From NCBI RefSeq assembly GCF_000021985.1, contig NC_011901.1:2232001-2296000 (forward strand): 64,000 bases of DNA, written 5' to 3'. The translations under genes were made by a program, and so were the position numbers. The DNA is from Thioalkalivibrio sulfidiphilus HL-EbGr7 (GTDB taxonomy: Bacteria; Pseudomonadota; Gammaproteobacteria; Ectothiorhodospirales; Ectothiorhodospiraceae). The notes beneath the pieces were generated by a model. The model searched no databases. It saw only the letters and a list, made by a program, of their open reading frames with translations, and was not told where the DNA came from. Position 1 is the stretch's first letter, and each line of letters begins with the position of its first letter. This document shows positions 44,983 to 55,522 of the stretch, in pieces.

Positions 44983-46578
<1,596 letters not shown>

Positions 46579-46631
46579 GGGAATCTGGGGCTAATGGAAA
46601 CCGGCTATTGTAACCGATTCCGTGGAGGCTT

Positions 46632-46798
46632 AATGGACAGGATTGACAGGATCAAAAGCTGGGCAATTTTTGACAGGATTAACATGATTCACGGGATTAA
46701 GAAGACGATGATCCAATCTTGTAAATCATGTTAATCCTGTCGGATCCCGGCTTTTTTCTCCCTTACATGCTGAAAAATCCTGTCAATCCTGTCCATTG
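46632..46798. repeat. GACAGGATT-family palindromic nonamer repeat (E1)
   Basis: The left arm has units GACAGGATT, GACAGGATC, GACAGGATT, AACATGATT, CACGGGATT; the right arm has the inverse AATCATGTTAATCCTGTC and AATCCTGTCAATCCTGTCC. The right arm codes for the last residues and the TGA stop of the DUF3106 protein. Confidence 0.9.
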
Positions 46799-47370
46799 CC
46801 CTGCCCGGGCATGGCATCGTGCATGAAGCGTCGCCGTTCTTCGGGCTCCATTACCCGCAGGCGCTCACGCAGGGCACGGCGCTCTTCCTCGGGCAGCGTC
46901 TTGAGGTGTTCATGCCAGCGGCGGTGACGCTCGCGGGCCGCCTGGCGCTCCTCGGGGCTCATGGCCTCCCAGCGCGCGCGCAGGCGTTCGCGTTCCTCCG
47001 GCGGCAGGGCACGGAAGCGCTCCCAGCGTTCCCGGGTGGCGGCCCGTTCCTCGGGGTCCATGTCCCTGAACCGTTCCAGTCGCTCCCGGAAGCGGGCCTG
47101 TTCCTCCGGGCCCATGTGATGCCAGCGTTCCGCCGCCCGCAACAGGCGATGGCGCTGACCGTCCGGCAGCGAATCCCAGGATGCTGCGTAGGGGGCCAGC
47201 AGGGCACGCTGTTCGCGGTTGAGCGCCGACCAGGCCGGCGCCGGCTGTTCCGCCACCTTGAGATAGGCATGCCGACCCTGCTCACCATCGTGGTGCCGGT
47301 GCCCTGCACTGGCGGGCAAGGTCCCGAAGCTAAGCACGCCCAGCAGCAGCAGGAGCATCAGGTGACGCAT
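46783..47370 (-). CDS. DUF3106-type periplasmic protein with PEER repeats
   Basis: A 195-aa exported protein. A signal peptide (about 1-22, ending PASAG) is followed by His-rich residues and then six imperfect repeats of about 15-20 residues built on MxPEERxxxRER (for example MDPEERAATRERWERFRALP). This is the DUF3106 pattern, predicted as a charged helix array. It is the last gene of the sigma-factor operon; its start overlaps the preceding stop by one base. The final residues GQD and the stop are encoded by repeat E1. Confidence 0.82.
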   Translation of the reverse strand: MRHLMLLLLLGVLSFGTLPASAGHRHHDGEQGRHAYLKVAEQPAPAWSALNREQRALLAPYAASWDSLPDGQRHRLLRAAERWHHMGPEEQARFRERLERFRDMDPEERAATRERWERFRALPPEERERLRARWEAMSPEERQAARERHRRWHEHLKTLPEEERRALRERLRVMEPEERRRFMHDAMPGQGNGQD

Positions 47371-47735
47371 CAGCTGCGCTCCTCCAGGGCCCAGGCCAGG
47401 AATTCCGGGTCGGCGCCGGCATCGCCCTCCTCCAGCACCAGCAGCAGCTCCAGGTCGTCCAGTTGCGCCAGCTGGGCCGGCAGGGGTTCCAGGCCATCGG
47501 GACGCATCAGCAGCAGGCCGGCCACCAGCATCACCGAAGCGGCCACGGCCAGGCCGTAGGCGGGCATGCGGGACGGCCGGCGGCGGCGCCGTTCAAAGGC
47601 CTCGCGGCGGCCTTGGGCGAGGCGCTGCGCCTCCTCGGCACTCAAACCGCTGTCGCGGTCGAGCCGGTCCCGGACGCGCGCCATCAGGGCGTCATCGCGG
47701 GGCTTGTCGTGCGTGTCTGTGTCGTTGCGGTTCAT
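47370..47735 (-). CDS. Probable anti-sigma factor (single-pass membrane protein)
   Basis: A 121-aa protein with a cytoplasmic Arg/Glu/Asp-rich N-terminal half (residues 1-57), one membrane helix (about 58-76, AYGLAVAASVMLVAGLLLM) and a short acidic periplasmic tail. It overlaps the sigma gene as ATGA and precedes the DUF3106 gene. The position and topology fit an anti-sigma factor, but no zinc HxxxCxxC motif is present. The role is inferred. Confidence 0.65.
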   Translation of the reverse strand: MNRNDTDTHDKPRDDALMARVRDRLDRDSGLSAEEAQRLAQGRREAFERRRRRPSRMPAYGLAVAASVMLVAGLLLMRPDGLEPLPAQLAQLDDLELLLVLEEGDAGADPEFLAWALEERS

Positions 47736-48298
47736 CGGTACGCCTCCAGCCGCTGCCTGAGTGCGGCCATGGCACGGTGCACATGGGTCTTCACGCTGCC
47801 CTCGCTGATGCCCAGGGCCTGGGCCGTCTCGGCGGTGTCCAGTCCTTCCCAGACCCGTAGCAGGAAGGCCTGTTGCTGGCGCAGGGGCAGCGATGCCAGG
47901 GCCCTCTCCAGATCATTGCCGAAGTGCTCGTCACTCAAGGCCTGGTCCGGTTCCGGGGTGCGGGTGTCGGCCCAGTCGTCCGGCCCCATGTCCCGGTCGT
48001 CCTCGTCGTGGCCGTTGCCCGCGAAACCGAACAGGGAGACCACGCGGTTGCGTACGCTGCGCCGGCGATGGGCATCCATGATCCGGCTCTGCAGGATGCG
48101 CCAGAACAACGGCTGCCACTCGAACTCCGGCCTGTCAGCGTAGCGGGTGATCAGCTTCTCCATGGCGTCCTGCACCACATCCAGGGCCGCGTCGCGGTCA
48201 TTGAGCGCCAGGGCGGCCATGCGCACTGCCCGTGCCTGAACCCCGGACAGGAACCGGTCGAGAGAGACTTCGTTGTCCGTCGCGTTCGTCCGGTCCAA
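47732..48298 (-). CDS. ECF RNA polymerase sigma factor
   Basis: A 188-aa extracytoplasmic-function sigma factor. Region 2 (about 15-85) includes ALDVVQDAMEKLITRY and ILQSRIMDAHRRRSVRNR; an acidic linker (GHDEDDRDMGPDDW) separates it from region 4 (about 130-185), with LPLRQQQAFLLRVWEG and the helix-turn-helix ALGISEGSVKTHVHRAM. It heads a three-gene operon with the membrane protein and the DUF3106 protein. A probable target is the neighbouring 142-aa exported protein. Confidence 0.93.
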   Translation of the reverse strand: MDRTNATDNEVSLDRFLSGVQARAVRMAALALNDRDAALDVVQDAMEKLITRYADRPEFEWQPLFWRILQSRIMDAHRRRSVRNRVVSLFGFAGNGHDEDDRDMGPDDWADTRTPEPDQALSDEHFGNDLERALASLPLRQQQAFLLRVWEGLDTAETAQALGISEGSVKTHVHRAMAALRQRLEAYR

Positions 48299-48369
48299 AC
48301 CAGGCGTTCCTTCTCGGGTGTTCGGGTCCGCCGGGCGGAGGGCTGGCCCGCCGCCCGGGGAGGGGCATG

Positions 48370-48798
48370 TCAGTGGCTGTGGCCACGCATCTCGCCGCGG
48401 CGCTCACGCATCTCCTGGCGCTTGGCCTCGCGCTCCTCGGGGCTCATGGCCTCCCAGGCGGCACGGCGCTCGTCCATGCGCATGCGGGCCTGCACCCGGT
48501 AGTTCTCCTTCTCCGCGTCGGACAGGGTGTTCCAGTGCATGCGCATGGCCATGTGCTGCACCCGTTTCTGCTCGCGGTGGGCCTTGCGCTCCTCATCGCT
48601 CATGTTGGCGAAGCGCTCGTGGTGACGGCCCTTGTGACCGTAGCCGCCTTCACCCTCGGCACGGGCCATCATCATGTGCCCATGATCTCCGTGCCGGGCT
48701 TCGCGGTCACCGTGAAAACTGTGGGCCAGCACGGGTACCGACAGCGCCATGGTACCGATGATACCGATCGTGAGAATCGTGCGGGAAAGCTTGCTCAT
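48370..48798 (-). CDS. His/Met-rich exported protein with PEER motif
   Basis: A 142-aa protein with a signal peptide (about 1-26, ending VLAHS), a His/Met/Gly-rich segment (HSFHGDREARHGDHGHMMM) that could bind metal, and a charged helical half ending AWEAMSPEEREAKRQEMRER. That segment closely resembles one repeat of the DUF3106 protein 1 kb away. ATG 48798 with AGGAG seven bases upstream is preferred over the ATG two codons earlier. It lies directly upstream of the ECF operon and is probably part of the same stress response. Confidence 0.7.
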   Translation of the reverse strand: MSKLSRTILTIGIIGTMALSVPVLAHSFHGDREARHGDHGHMMMARAEGEGGYGHKGRHHERFANMSDEERKAHREQKRVQHMAMRMHWNTLSDAEKENYRVQARMRMDERRAAWEAMSPEEREAKRQEMRERRGEMRGHSH

Positions 48799-48886
48799 GG
48801 TCATGCTCCTGGTGATTCGTGGTCCGACGGATTGCCGGCCTTCAGGAGCTAGAACGCGCGAGCGGGGAATCGGTTGACGAAAGGGC

Positions 48887-48959
48887 AATTCAAGATTCAA
48901 AGATCAAGATTCAAAGGAGACCGCCCAGCTTTGAATCTTGAATTTTAAACTTTGAATCA
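48887..48959. repeat. AAGATTC-family palindromic heptamer repeat (B4)
   Basis: ATTCAAGATTCAAAGATCAAG on the left, inverted TTGAATCTTGAATTTTAAAC on the right. The last unit supplies the stop codon TGA of rimI. Confidence 0.85.
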
Positions 48960-49424
48960 ACCAGTTATATCCCTGGCCAGCACCAGGGCATCCTCCCGGC
49001 CGTTGTCCGCGGGATAGTAGCGCTTGCGCAGGCCCACCTCGTTGAAGCCCTCGCTGTAGTAGAGCTGCACAGCCGGGGTGTTTGAGGGGCGCACCTCCAG
49101 GAAGGCGGTCTCCACCTTGTGCCGGCGGGCGTGGTCCAGGAGCCCCCGCAGCAGGATGCGACCGTAGCCCCGTCCCTGGCATTCGGGTCGCACGCACAGG
49201 TTGAGCACGTGACATTCCCCGACCGCCATGGACATCACACCGTAGCCCACCAGCCGTTGCGCCTCGGTCATCACCCAGCAGGAGTACCCTACCCGCATGC
49301 AGTCCCGGAAGATCCCCTCGGTCCAGGGATAGGGATAGGCACTGAGCTCCACGACCATGATCTCGTCCAGGTCCTCGTGACGCATGGGGCGAAGCTGCGG
49401 GTTTGTACTGAGAATGGCGCTCAA
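48957..49424 (-). CDS. rimI: Ribosomal protein S18 alanine N-acetyltransferase
   Basis: A 155-aa GNAT acetyltransferase. The acetyl-CoA loop is CQGRGYGRILLRGL, with CVRPE before it and the RimI-like EVRPSNTPAVQLYYSEGFNEVGLRKRYY at the end. I start at a TTG (49424) because the first beta strand, QLRPM, would be lost from the ATG at 49385; an in-frame extension further upstream is translated E-family repeat. It should acetylate S18. Stop codon in repeat B4. Confidence 0.85.
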   Translation of the reverse strand: MSAILSTNPQLRPMRHEDLDEIMVVELSAYPYPWTEGIFRDCMRVGYSCWVMTEAQRLVGYGVMSMAVGECHVLNLCVRPECQGRGYGRILLRGLLDHARRHKVETAFLEVRPSNTPAVQLYYSEGFNEVGLRKRYYPADNGREDALVLARDITG

Positions 49425-49460
49425 GGTCTGAGGGCTCGCAGTCTCCGGAGGAATGACGAA

Positions 49461-49625
49461 TGGACAGGATTGACAGGAATCTTCAGGGGCAAGGAGAAGA
49501 AAGGATCGGACAGGATTAACATGATTTACAAGATTATTTTTCTCTTTAATCAAGTAAATCATGTTAATCCTGTCAAAAAAGGTCTTCTCCCTGCAGTACC
49601 CGATGAATCCTCGCATCCTGTCCAT
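49461..49625. repeat. GACAGGATT-family palindromic nonamer repeat (E2)
   Basis: Left units GACAGGATT, GACAGGAAT, GACAGGATT, AACATGATT, TACAAGATT; right arm with TAAATCATGTTAATCCTGTC and GCATCCTGTCC. It is open in one frame, which joins it falsely to rimI. Confidence 0.88.
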
Positions 49626-49677
49626 GCATTCACTCTGCAATGGACACCCATCTGGCGCAAGACGCCGGGCGCAGGTC

Positions 49678-50403
49678 TCAGACACCCATCACACGGCGGG
49701 CCAGGCAGAGGTCTTCCCAGGCCTTGCGCTTGTCCGCCGGCTGGCGCAGCAGATAGGCCGGATGATAGGTAATGACCAGGGGAATGTCGCGGTAGTTCAA
49801 CGGCTTGCCACGCAGACGGCCCAGGGGCTCGTCGGTGCCCAGCAGGTTCTGGGCGGCGATGCGGCCCAGGGCGACGATGATGCGCGGTTGGATCAGGTCG
49901 ATCTGCCGGTCCAGGTAGGCACGGCATGCCCGGGCCTCCTCGGGCTTCGGGTCTCGGTTGCCCGGGGGGCGGCACTTGAGGATGTTGGCGATGTAGACCC
50001 CCCGGCCCCGCTTGAGCCCGAGGGCGAACAGCATGCTGTCCAGCAGTTGCCCGGCCCGGCCCACGAAGGGCTCGCCCTGACGGTCCTCCTCGGCCCCCGG
50101 GGCCTCGCCGATGAACAGCCAGTCCGCCTGCCGGTCCCCCACCCCGAACACGGTCTGGGTGCGGGTGGCGGCCAGTTCCCCGCAACGGGAGCAGGCCGCC
50201 ACCCGGGCGGCCAGTTCATCCCAATCCAGTTGCGAGACGTCCCCGGCAGAGACCTCGACGACGGGCGCCGGTGCCTGCGAAGCCTCGTACGCCACCGGCA
50301 CCGCTCCAGAGGCGGCCGGGGCATCGGGCACGGCCCGGGGCACCCAGCGCTGGATCCCCATGGTCTCCAGGTAGCGCTGACGCTGCTCCGGGCTCATGCC
50401 CAT
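49678..50403 (-). CDS. Family 4 uracil-DNA glycosylase (iron-sulfur)
   Basis: A 241-aa enzyme that removes uracil from DNA. An N-terminal disordered part of about 60 residues is followed by four cysteines C71, C74, C144 and C160 that would hold a 4Fe-4S cluster, the active-site motif GEAPGAEED (99-107) and the substrate loop HPAYLLR. These define the family 4 type. It is followed on the same strand by the 3' end of E2 and then rimI. Confidence 0.92.
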   Translation of the reverse strand: MGMSPEQRQRYLETMGIQRWVPRAVPDAPAASGAVPVAYEASQAPAPVVEVSAGDVSQLDWDELAARVAACSRCGELAATRTQTVFGVGDRQADWLFIGEAPGAEEDRQGEPFVGRAGQLLDSMLFALGLKRGRGVYIANILKCRPPGNRDPKPEEARACRAYLDRQIDLIQPRIIVALGRIAAQNLLGTDEPLGRLRGKPLNYRDIPLVITYHPAYLLRQPADKRKAWEDLCLARRVMGV

Positions 50404-50419
50404 TGCTCAGTCTCTATCG

Positions 50420-50451
50420 TTCGCACTTCCAAATTCTCACTTCACCCTTCG
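50420..50451. repeat. GAAGTGG-family repeat, single arm (D4)
   Basis: Two to three inverted ACTTCNN-type units, ending at the leuA stop codon. No matching opposite arm is seen before the glycosylase gene. Confidence 0.55.
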
Positions 50452-52002
50452 TCAGACGTCGCCACGCTGGGGATGGGCCCGGCCGGGAGGATTGGTCAGC
50501 CGGTTAAGGGCATTGAGATAGGCCTTGGCCGAGGCGATGACGATGTCCGTATCGGCACCCTGGCCGTTGACCACCCGGCCCGCCTTCTCCAGGCGCACGG
50601 TCACCTCGCCCTGGGCGTCGGTGCCGCTGGTGATGTTGTTCACCGAATAGAGCTGCAGCTCGGTGCCGCTCGGCGCGATGGATTCGATGGCCTTGAAGGC
50701 CGCATCCACGGGGCCACCGCCCTCGGCAGTGCCGCTCTTCTCCTCGCCATTGACGTTCAGGGTCACCGAGGCCACCGGAGTCTCGCCGGTCTCGGAACAG
50801 ACCTTGAGCGCCACCAGCTTGTAGGTCTCGTCCTCCATGGCGGTGGCGGTCTCGGTCACCAGGGCCTGGAGATCCTCATCAAAGATCTCGTGCTTGCGGT
50901 CGGCCAGATCCTTGAACCGGGCGAAGGCCTCGTTCAACTCCTCCTCGGACTCGAACTCGATGCCCAGGTCCTTGAGTCGGGTCTTGAAGGCGTTGCGGCC
51001 GGAGTGCTTGCCCAGCACGATGCGGTTGTCGGACCAGCCCACGTCCTGGGCGCGCATGATTTCGTAGGTGTCGCGGTGCTTGAGCACGCCGTCCTGGTGG
51101 ATGCCGGACTCATGGGCGAAGGCGTTCGCCCCCACGATGGCCTTGTTGGGCTGCACCGGGAAACCGGTGATGCCGGAGACCAGGCGCGAGCAGGGCACGA
51201 TCTGGGTGGTGTCGAGCGTCGTGTTGCAGGAGAACACGTCCTGGCGGGTGCGCACCGCCATGACGATCTCCTCGAGCGAAGCATTGCCCGCCCGCTCGCC
51301 CAGGCCGTTGATGGTGCACTCCACCTGCCGGGCGCCGTTGAGCACCGCGGACAGGGAGTTGGCCACGGCCAGGCCCAGGTCGTTGTGGCAGTGCACGGAG
51401 AACACCGCCTTGTCGGAGTTGGGCACCCGCTCGATGAGATTCTTGATCAACTCGCCGAACTGCTGGGGGATGTTGTAGCCCACGGTGTCGGGGATGTTGA
51501 TGGTGCGGGCGCCGGCGTCGATCACCGCCTCGATCACCCGGCACAGGAAGTCCAGCTCGGAACGCCCGGCGTCCTCGGCGGAGAACTCCACGTTGTCGGT
51601 GTGCTGGCGGGCGCGCTTGACCGCCTTGACCGCCTGCTCCAGCACCTGGTCCGGGCTCATGCGCAGCTTGTGCTGCATGTGGATGGGCGAGGTGGCGATG
51701 AAGGTGTGGATGCGTGCGGAGGCGGCGTCCTTCAGGGCCTCGCCGGCCCGGTCGATGTCGCTGTCCTTGGCCCGGGCCAGACCGCACACGGTGGAATCCT
51801 TCACCGCGCGGGCCACCGCCTGCACGGACTCGAAGTCGCCGGGGCTGGCGATGGGGAAGCCCGCCTCGATGACGTCCACGCGCATCTTCTCCAGGGCCTT
51901 GGCGATGCGCACCTTCTCCTCGCGGGTCATGGACGCGCCGGGACTCTGCTCGCCGTCGCGCAAGGTGGTGTCGAAAATGATGAGCTTGTCGCTGCCTGAC
52001 AT
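50452..52002 (-). CDS. leuA: 2-isopropylmalate synthase
   Basis: A 516-aa enzyme condensing 2-oxoisovalerate with acetyl-CoA, the first step of leucine synthesis. [16 protein letters not shown] opens the TIM barrel, [15 protein letters not shown] and [14 protein letters not shown] hold metal and substrate residues, and the C-terminal regulatory domain (about 390-516) should bind leucine. GGAGAGAACC precedes the ATG. It follows the ilvBNC-psd-pssA genes on the same strand but after a 391-base gap. Confidence 0.95.
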   Translation of the reverse strand: MSGSDKLIIFDTTLRDGEQSPGASMTREEKVRIAKALEKMRVDVIEAGFPIASPGDFESVQAVARAVKDSTVCGLARAKDSDIDRAGEALKDAASARIHTFIATSPIHMQHKLRMSPDQVLEQAVKAVKRARQHTDNVEFSAEDAGRSELDFLCRVIEAVIDAGARTINIPDTVGYNIPQQFGELIKNLIERVPNSDKAVFSVHCHNDLGLAVANSLSAVLNGARQVECTINGLGERAGNASLEEIVMAVRTRQDVFSCNTTLDTTQIVPCSRLVSGITGFPVQPNKAIVGANAFAHESGIHQDGVLKHRDTYEIMRAQDVGWSDNRIVLGKHSGRNAFKTRLKDLGIEFESEEELNEAFARFKDLADRKHEIFDEDLQALVTETATAMEDETYKLVALKVCSETGETPVASVTLNVNGEEKSGTAEGGGPVDAAFKAIESIAPSGTELQLYSVNNITSGTDAQGEVTVRLEKAGRVVNGQGADTDIVIASAKAYLNALNRLTNPPGRAHPQRGDV

Positions 52003-52153
52003 GGTTCTCTCTCCTGCCGGCCGATCCTGTCGGCCTGAAAATCAATTCACGGATTCTAACGGATTCCGCGCCCGCATCGGGGGCTTGCGTCCACAGGGAC
52101 GACACACGGATCAGGGGTGCGTTTGGCCTCGCCAGGCACAAGGGAGGTAGCCG

Positions 52154-52258
52154 CTAGCGCGGCAGTCGCAGGACGAGCAGGGAGAGACCGCAATAGCCCG
52201 CAGCACCCGCCTGGCGGGGGGCGCGAAAGAGACCGAGTTGGCTCCGGGCAATTGGCAT
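52154..52258 (-). CDS. Possible leucine-rich leader peptide upstream of leuA
   Basis: A 34-codon frame from ATG 52258 ends in LSLLVLRLPR, five Leu and one Val in ten codons, about 150 bases before leuA. A GC-rich hairpin (CCCGCC-AG-GGCGGG) lies within it. This could be a leu attenuator leader, but no ribosome site is obvious and no terminator with a T run is seen, so the call is weak. Confidence 0.22.
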   Translation of the reverse strand: MPIARSQLGLFRAPRQAGAAGYCGLSLLVLRLPR

Positions 52259-52282
52259 GGTTGCAGATTCTTCGGTCGAGCG

Positions 52283-52311
52283 TTGACTTAGACTTGGTCT
52301 AAATCTATCAA
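52283..52311 (+). promoter_or_regulatory. Orphan sigma-70 promoter with operator palindrome
   Basis: TTGACT, 17 bases, TATCAA on the plus strand is close to consensus. The spacer holds TTAGAC-TTG-GTCTAA, a perfect 6-bp inverted repeat (52288-52302), the right place for a repressor. AGGGGAACGAGG follows like a leader with ribosome site, but the sequence then passes into repeat D5 and the convergent pssA. No gene is left to express. Confidence 0.6.
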
Positions 52312-52326
52312 AGGGGAACGAGGCTG

Positions 52327-52396
52327 ACAAGTGGGAAGTGAGAATTGGGAAGTGCGAGCGTTTGTTCCAACTTCCCAATTCTCACTTCCCACTTCA
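52327..52396. repeat. GAAGTGG-family palindromic repeat (D5)
   Basis: GTGGGAAGTGAGAATTGGGA on the left, inverted TCCCAATTCTCACTTCCCAC on the right around a short centre. The pssA stop TGA is its last unit. Confidence 0.9.
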
Positions 52397-53179
52397 ATCC
52401 TCCTTCTGCTCCTCGCCATCCGCCTTGTCCTCACTGCCCCGGGCACGCCGGCGACGCCAGCGGATCACGGTCAGGGTCGGGCCCGACAGGGCGTAGAGCA
52501 GGAACCCGCCCCAGAGCACCTTGGGGGGATCGATGGCGGTCAGCATCAGGGCCACCACGATGACCAGCACCACGAAGAACGGCACCCGGTGGCGGAAATC
52601 CATGTCCTTGAAGCTGAAGTAAGTGACGTTGCTCACCATCAGCGCGCCGGCGATCACGGTCACCACCAGGGCCATGATCCCGAGATCCGTGCCCACGAAT
52701 TCCAGGTCGTGCCAGACCCACACCATGCCCATCACCAGGGCGGCGGCGGAGGGGCTGGGCAGGCCCTGGAAGAAACGCTTGTCAGCCACGCCCACCTTGG
52801 TGTTGAAGCGGGCCAGGCGCAGGGCGGCGGCGGCGGCATAGAAGAAGGCCGCAACCCAGCCCACCTGTCCCAGTTCCACCAGGGCCCAGAGATAGACCAC
52901 CAGGGCCGGCGCGAGGCCGAAGGAGACCATGTCCGAGAGGCTGTCGTACTCGGCGCCGAAGGCGCTCTGGGTGTTGGTCATGCGCGCCACGCGTCCATCG
53001 ATGCCATCCAGCACCATGGCCACGAACACCGCGATGGCGGCGGCGGTGAACTGATCGTTGATGGCGGCCACGATGGCATAGAAGCCCGCAAACAGGGCCG
53101 CCGTGGTGAACAGGTTGGGCAGCAGGTAGATGCCGCGGCGGGCCTTCTGGTCGCCCGCCTGGGGTTCGGTGTCCGACAT
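52394..53179 (-). CDS. pssA: CDP-diacylglycerol-serine O-phosphatidyltransferase
   Basis: A 261-aa multi-pass enzyme making phosphatidylserine from CDP-diacylglycerol and serine. The CDP-alcohol phosphotransferase motif is DGIDGRVARMTNTQSAFGAE followed by YDSLSDMVSFGLAP. Six to seven helices are visible and the C-terminus is basic. It follows psd after two bases. This is the membrane type II enzyme, not the E. coli phospholipase-D-like type. Confidence 0.93.
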   Translation of the reverse strand: MSDTEPQAGDQKARRGIYLLPNLFTTAALFAGFYAIVAAINDQFTAAAIAVFVAMVLDGIDGRVARMTNTQSAFGAEYDSLSDMVSFGLAPALVVYLWALVELGQVGWVAAFFYAAAAALRLARFNTKVGVADKRFFQGLPSPSAAALVMGMVWVWHDLEFVGTDLGIMALVVTVIAGALMVSNVTYFSFKDMDFRHRVPFFVVLVIVVALMLTAIDPPKVLWGGFLLYALSGPTLTVIRWRRRRARGSEDKADGEEQKED

Positions 53180-53181
53180 AG

Positions 53182-53814
53182 TCAGGCCTTGTCGCTTTCC
53201 TTGTGGACCAGGATACCGATGATATCACTGCCCGCCTTCAGGCGCTGTCCCGGCGCCACCTCCACCCGGCTGTTCATGGGCAGGTAGACCTGCACCGGCA
53301 GGCCGAAACCCAGGAAACCGCAGCGCCTGCCCTGCCCCATGCGCTCACCGGACTGCACGCCGCAACGAACCAATCGCAGCCCCCGGATCTGTATGGCGAA
53401 TACCACCTCGTCGCCTTCATCGGTCTGCACCTGCAGGGCGAACTCGTCCCCGGGGAGCCCCTCCTTGACCCCTTCCTTGCCCGGCCACCAGCGCGCCTGC
53501 ACTTTGCCCTCGATCGGGCTGTGCACGTTGAATTCACCGAAACGGGACTGGCGCAGGCTCACACGCCGGGCCGGCCGGCCCAGGTAGGGATCACGATGTT
53601 CGGCCACCTCCGTGACCACACCGTCCACGGGGCTCAGCACGGCCAGGGCCCTGGGCGCGACCTTGCGGCTGAAATCACGGAAGATGAAAAATGCCACGGC
53701 CAGCAGGATCCAGCTGGGCCAGGCGATCTCGGCTCCCCAGACCGCATGGGTACCGGCGACGACGACCGCCGCAGCCGCGACGTAGGGACGACCTTCAGGT
53801 GCGAGAGGAAGCAT
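53182..53814 (-). CDS. psd: Phosphatidylserine decarboxylase homologue lacking the pyruvoyl serine
   Basis: A 210-aa short-form Psd homologue. An N-terminal hydrophobic region (10-45), FIFRDFSRK, LSPVDGVV (60-67) and FNVHSPIEGKV (95-105, with H98) match the family. The self-cleavage site, normally GS within FGSRVDVYLP, reads FGLPVQVYLP here (G171-L172), so no serine can become the pyruvoyl group. The surrounding frame is intact, with no frameshift. It may be inactive, structural, or act in another way. It lies between ilvC and pssA as active psd genes do. Confidence 0.8.
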   Translation of the reverse strand: MLPLAPEGRPYVAAAAVVVAGTHAVWGAEIAWPSWILLAVAFFIFRDFSRKVAPRALAVLSPVDGVVTEVAEHRDPYLGRPARRVSLRQSRFGEFNVHSPIEGKVQARWWPGKEGVKEGLPGDEFALQVQTDEGDEVVFAIQIRGLRLVRCGVQSGERMGQGRRCGFLGFGLPVQVYLPMNSRVEVAPGQRLKAGSDIIGILVHKESDKA

Positions 53815-53820
53815 TTAAAG

Positions 53821-53900
53821 AAGATACAAGTGAAAAGAGGCAAGAGACAAGAAAGGGCCAACCCCTTCTTGCCTCTTGCCTCTTATATCTTGCCTCTTGA

Positions 53901-53903
<3 letters not shown>
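53821..53903. repeat. CAAGAGA-family palindromic heptamer repeat (C4)
   Basis: Left units AAGATACAAGTG, AAAGAGGCAAGAGACAAGA; right units TTCTTGCCTCTTGCCTCTTA and TTGCCTCTTGA. It begins one base from the psd start region and ends in the ilvC stop codon. Confidence 0.85.
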
Positions 53904-55013
<1,110 letters not shown>

Positions 55014-55017
55014 GTAA

Positions 55018-55509
55018 CTAAATCTTTAATGCGACATCGCCACGGGCAATGCCCATGACGCCGGAACGCACCACTTCGAGCACCTCGAACGGGCGCAGGG
55101 CCTCGATGAAGGCGTCCAGTTTGCTGCTGTCACCGGTGAGCTCGATCACATAGGTGGCCGGGCTCACGTCGATGATGCGGCCGCGGAAGATATCAGTCAG
55201 GCGCTTGACCTCTTCCCGGTCGTCACCACCCACCCGCAGCTTGGCCATCATAATCTCGCGCTCGATGTGGCGATACTCGGTCAGGTCCATCAGCTTGACC
55301 ACGTCGATCAGCTTGTTGAGCTGCTTGACGATCTGCTCGACGATCTCGTCGGAGCCGCTGGTGACCAGCGTCAGGCGCGACAGGGTCGGGTCATCGGTGG
55401 GCGCCACGGTGAGCGACTCGATGTTGTAGCCGCGCGCCGAGAACAGCCCGGCCACCCGGGACAGGGCGCCGGATTCGTTTTCCATCAGGATTGCAATGAT
55501 ATGTCTCAT
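55018..55509 (-). CDS. ilvN: Acetolactate synthase small (regulatory) subunit
   Basis: A 163-aa ACT-domain protein. The opening RHIIAILMENESGALSRVAGLFSARGYNIESLTV is the valine-binding ACT domain; the second half contains YVIELTGDSSKLDAFIEAL. It regulates IlvB. It starts 13 bases after the ilvB stop and its sequence is closest to IlvH/IlvN of the common proteobacterial type. Confidence 0.95.
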   Translation of the reverse strand: MRHIIAILMENESGALSRVAGLFSARGYNIESLTVAPTDDPTLSRLTLVTSGSDEIVEQIVKQLNKLIDVVKLMDLTEYRHIEREIMMAKLRVGGDDREEVKRLTDIFRGRIIDVSPATYVIELTGDSSKLDAFIEALRPFEVLEVVRSGVMGIARGDVALKI

Positions 55510-55522
55510 GATGCCCCCGCCC

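Noticed and set aside
49425-49685. Extended N-terminus of rimI of about 87 residues
   Set aside because: It translates repeat E2, which happens to be open in that frame; the GNAT fold starts at QLRPM.
53182-53814. Frameshift as the reason for the missing serine in psd
   Set aside because: The residues on both sides of FGLP align with the family in the same frame, so it is a substitution, not a frame error.
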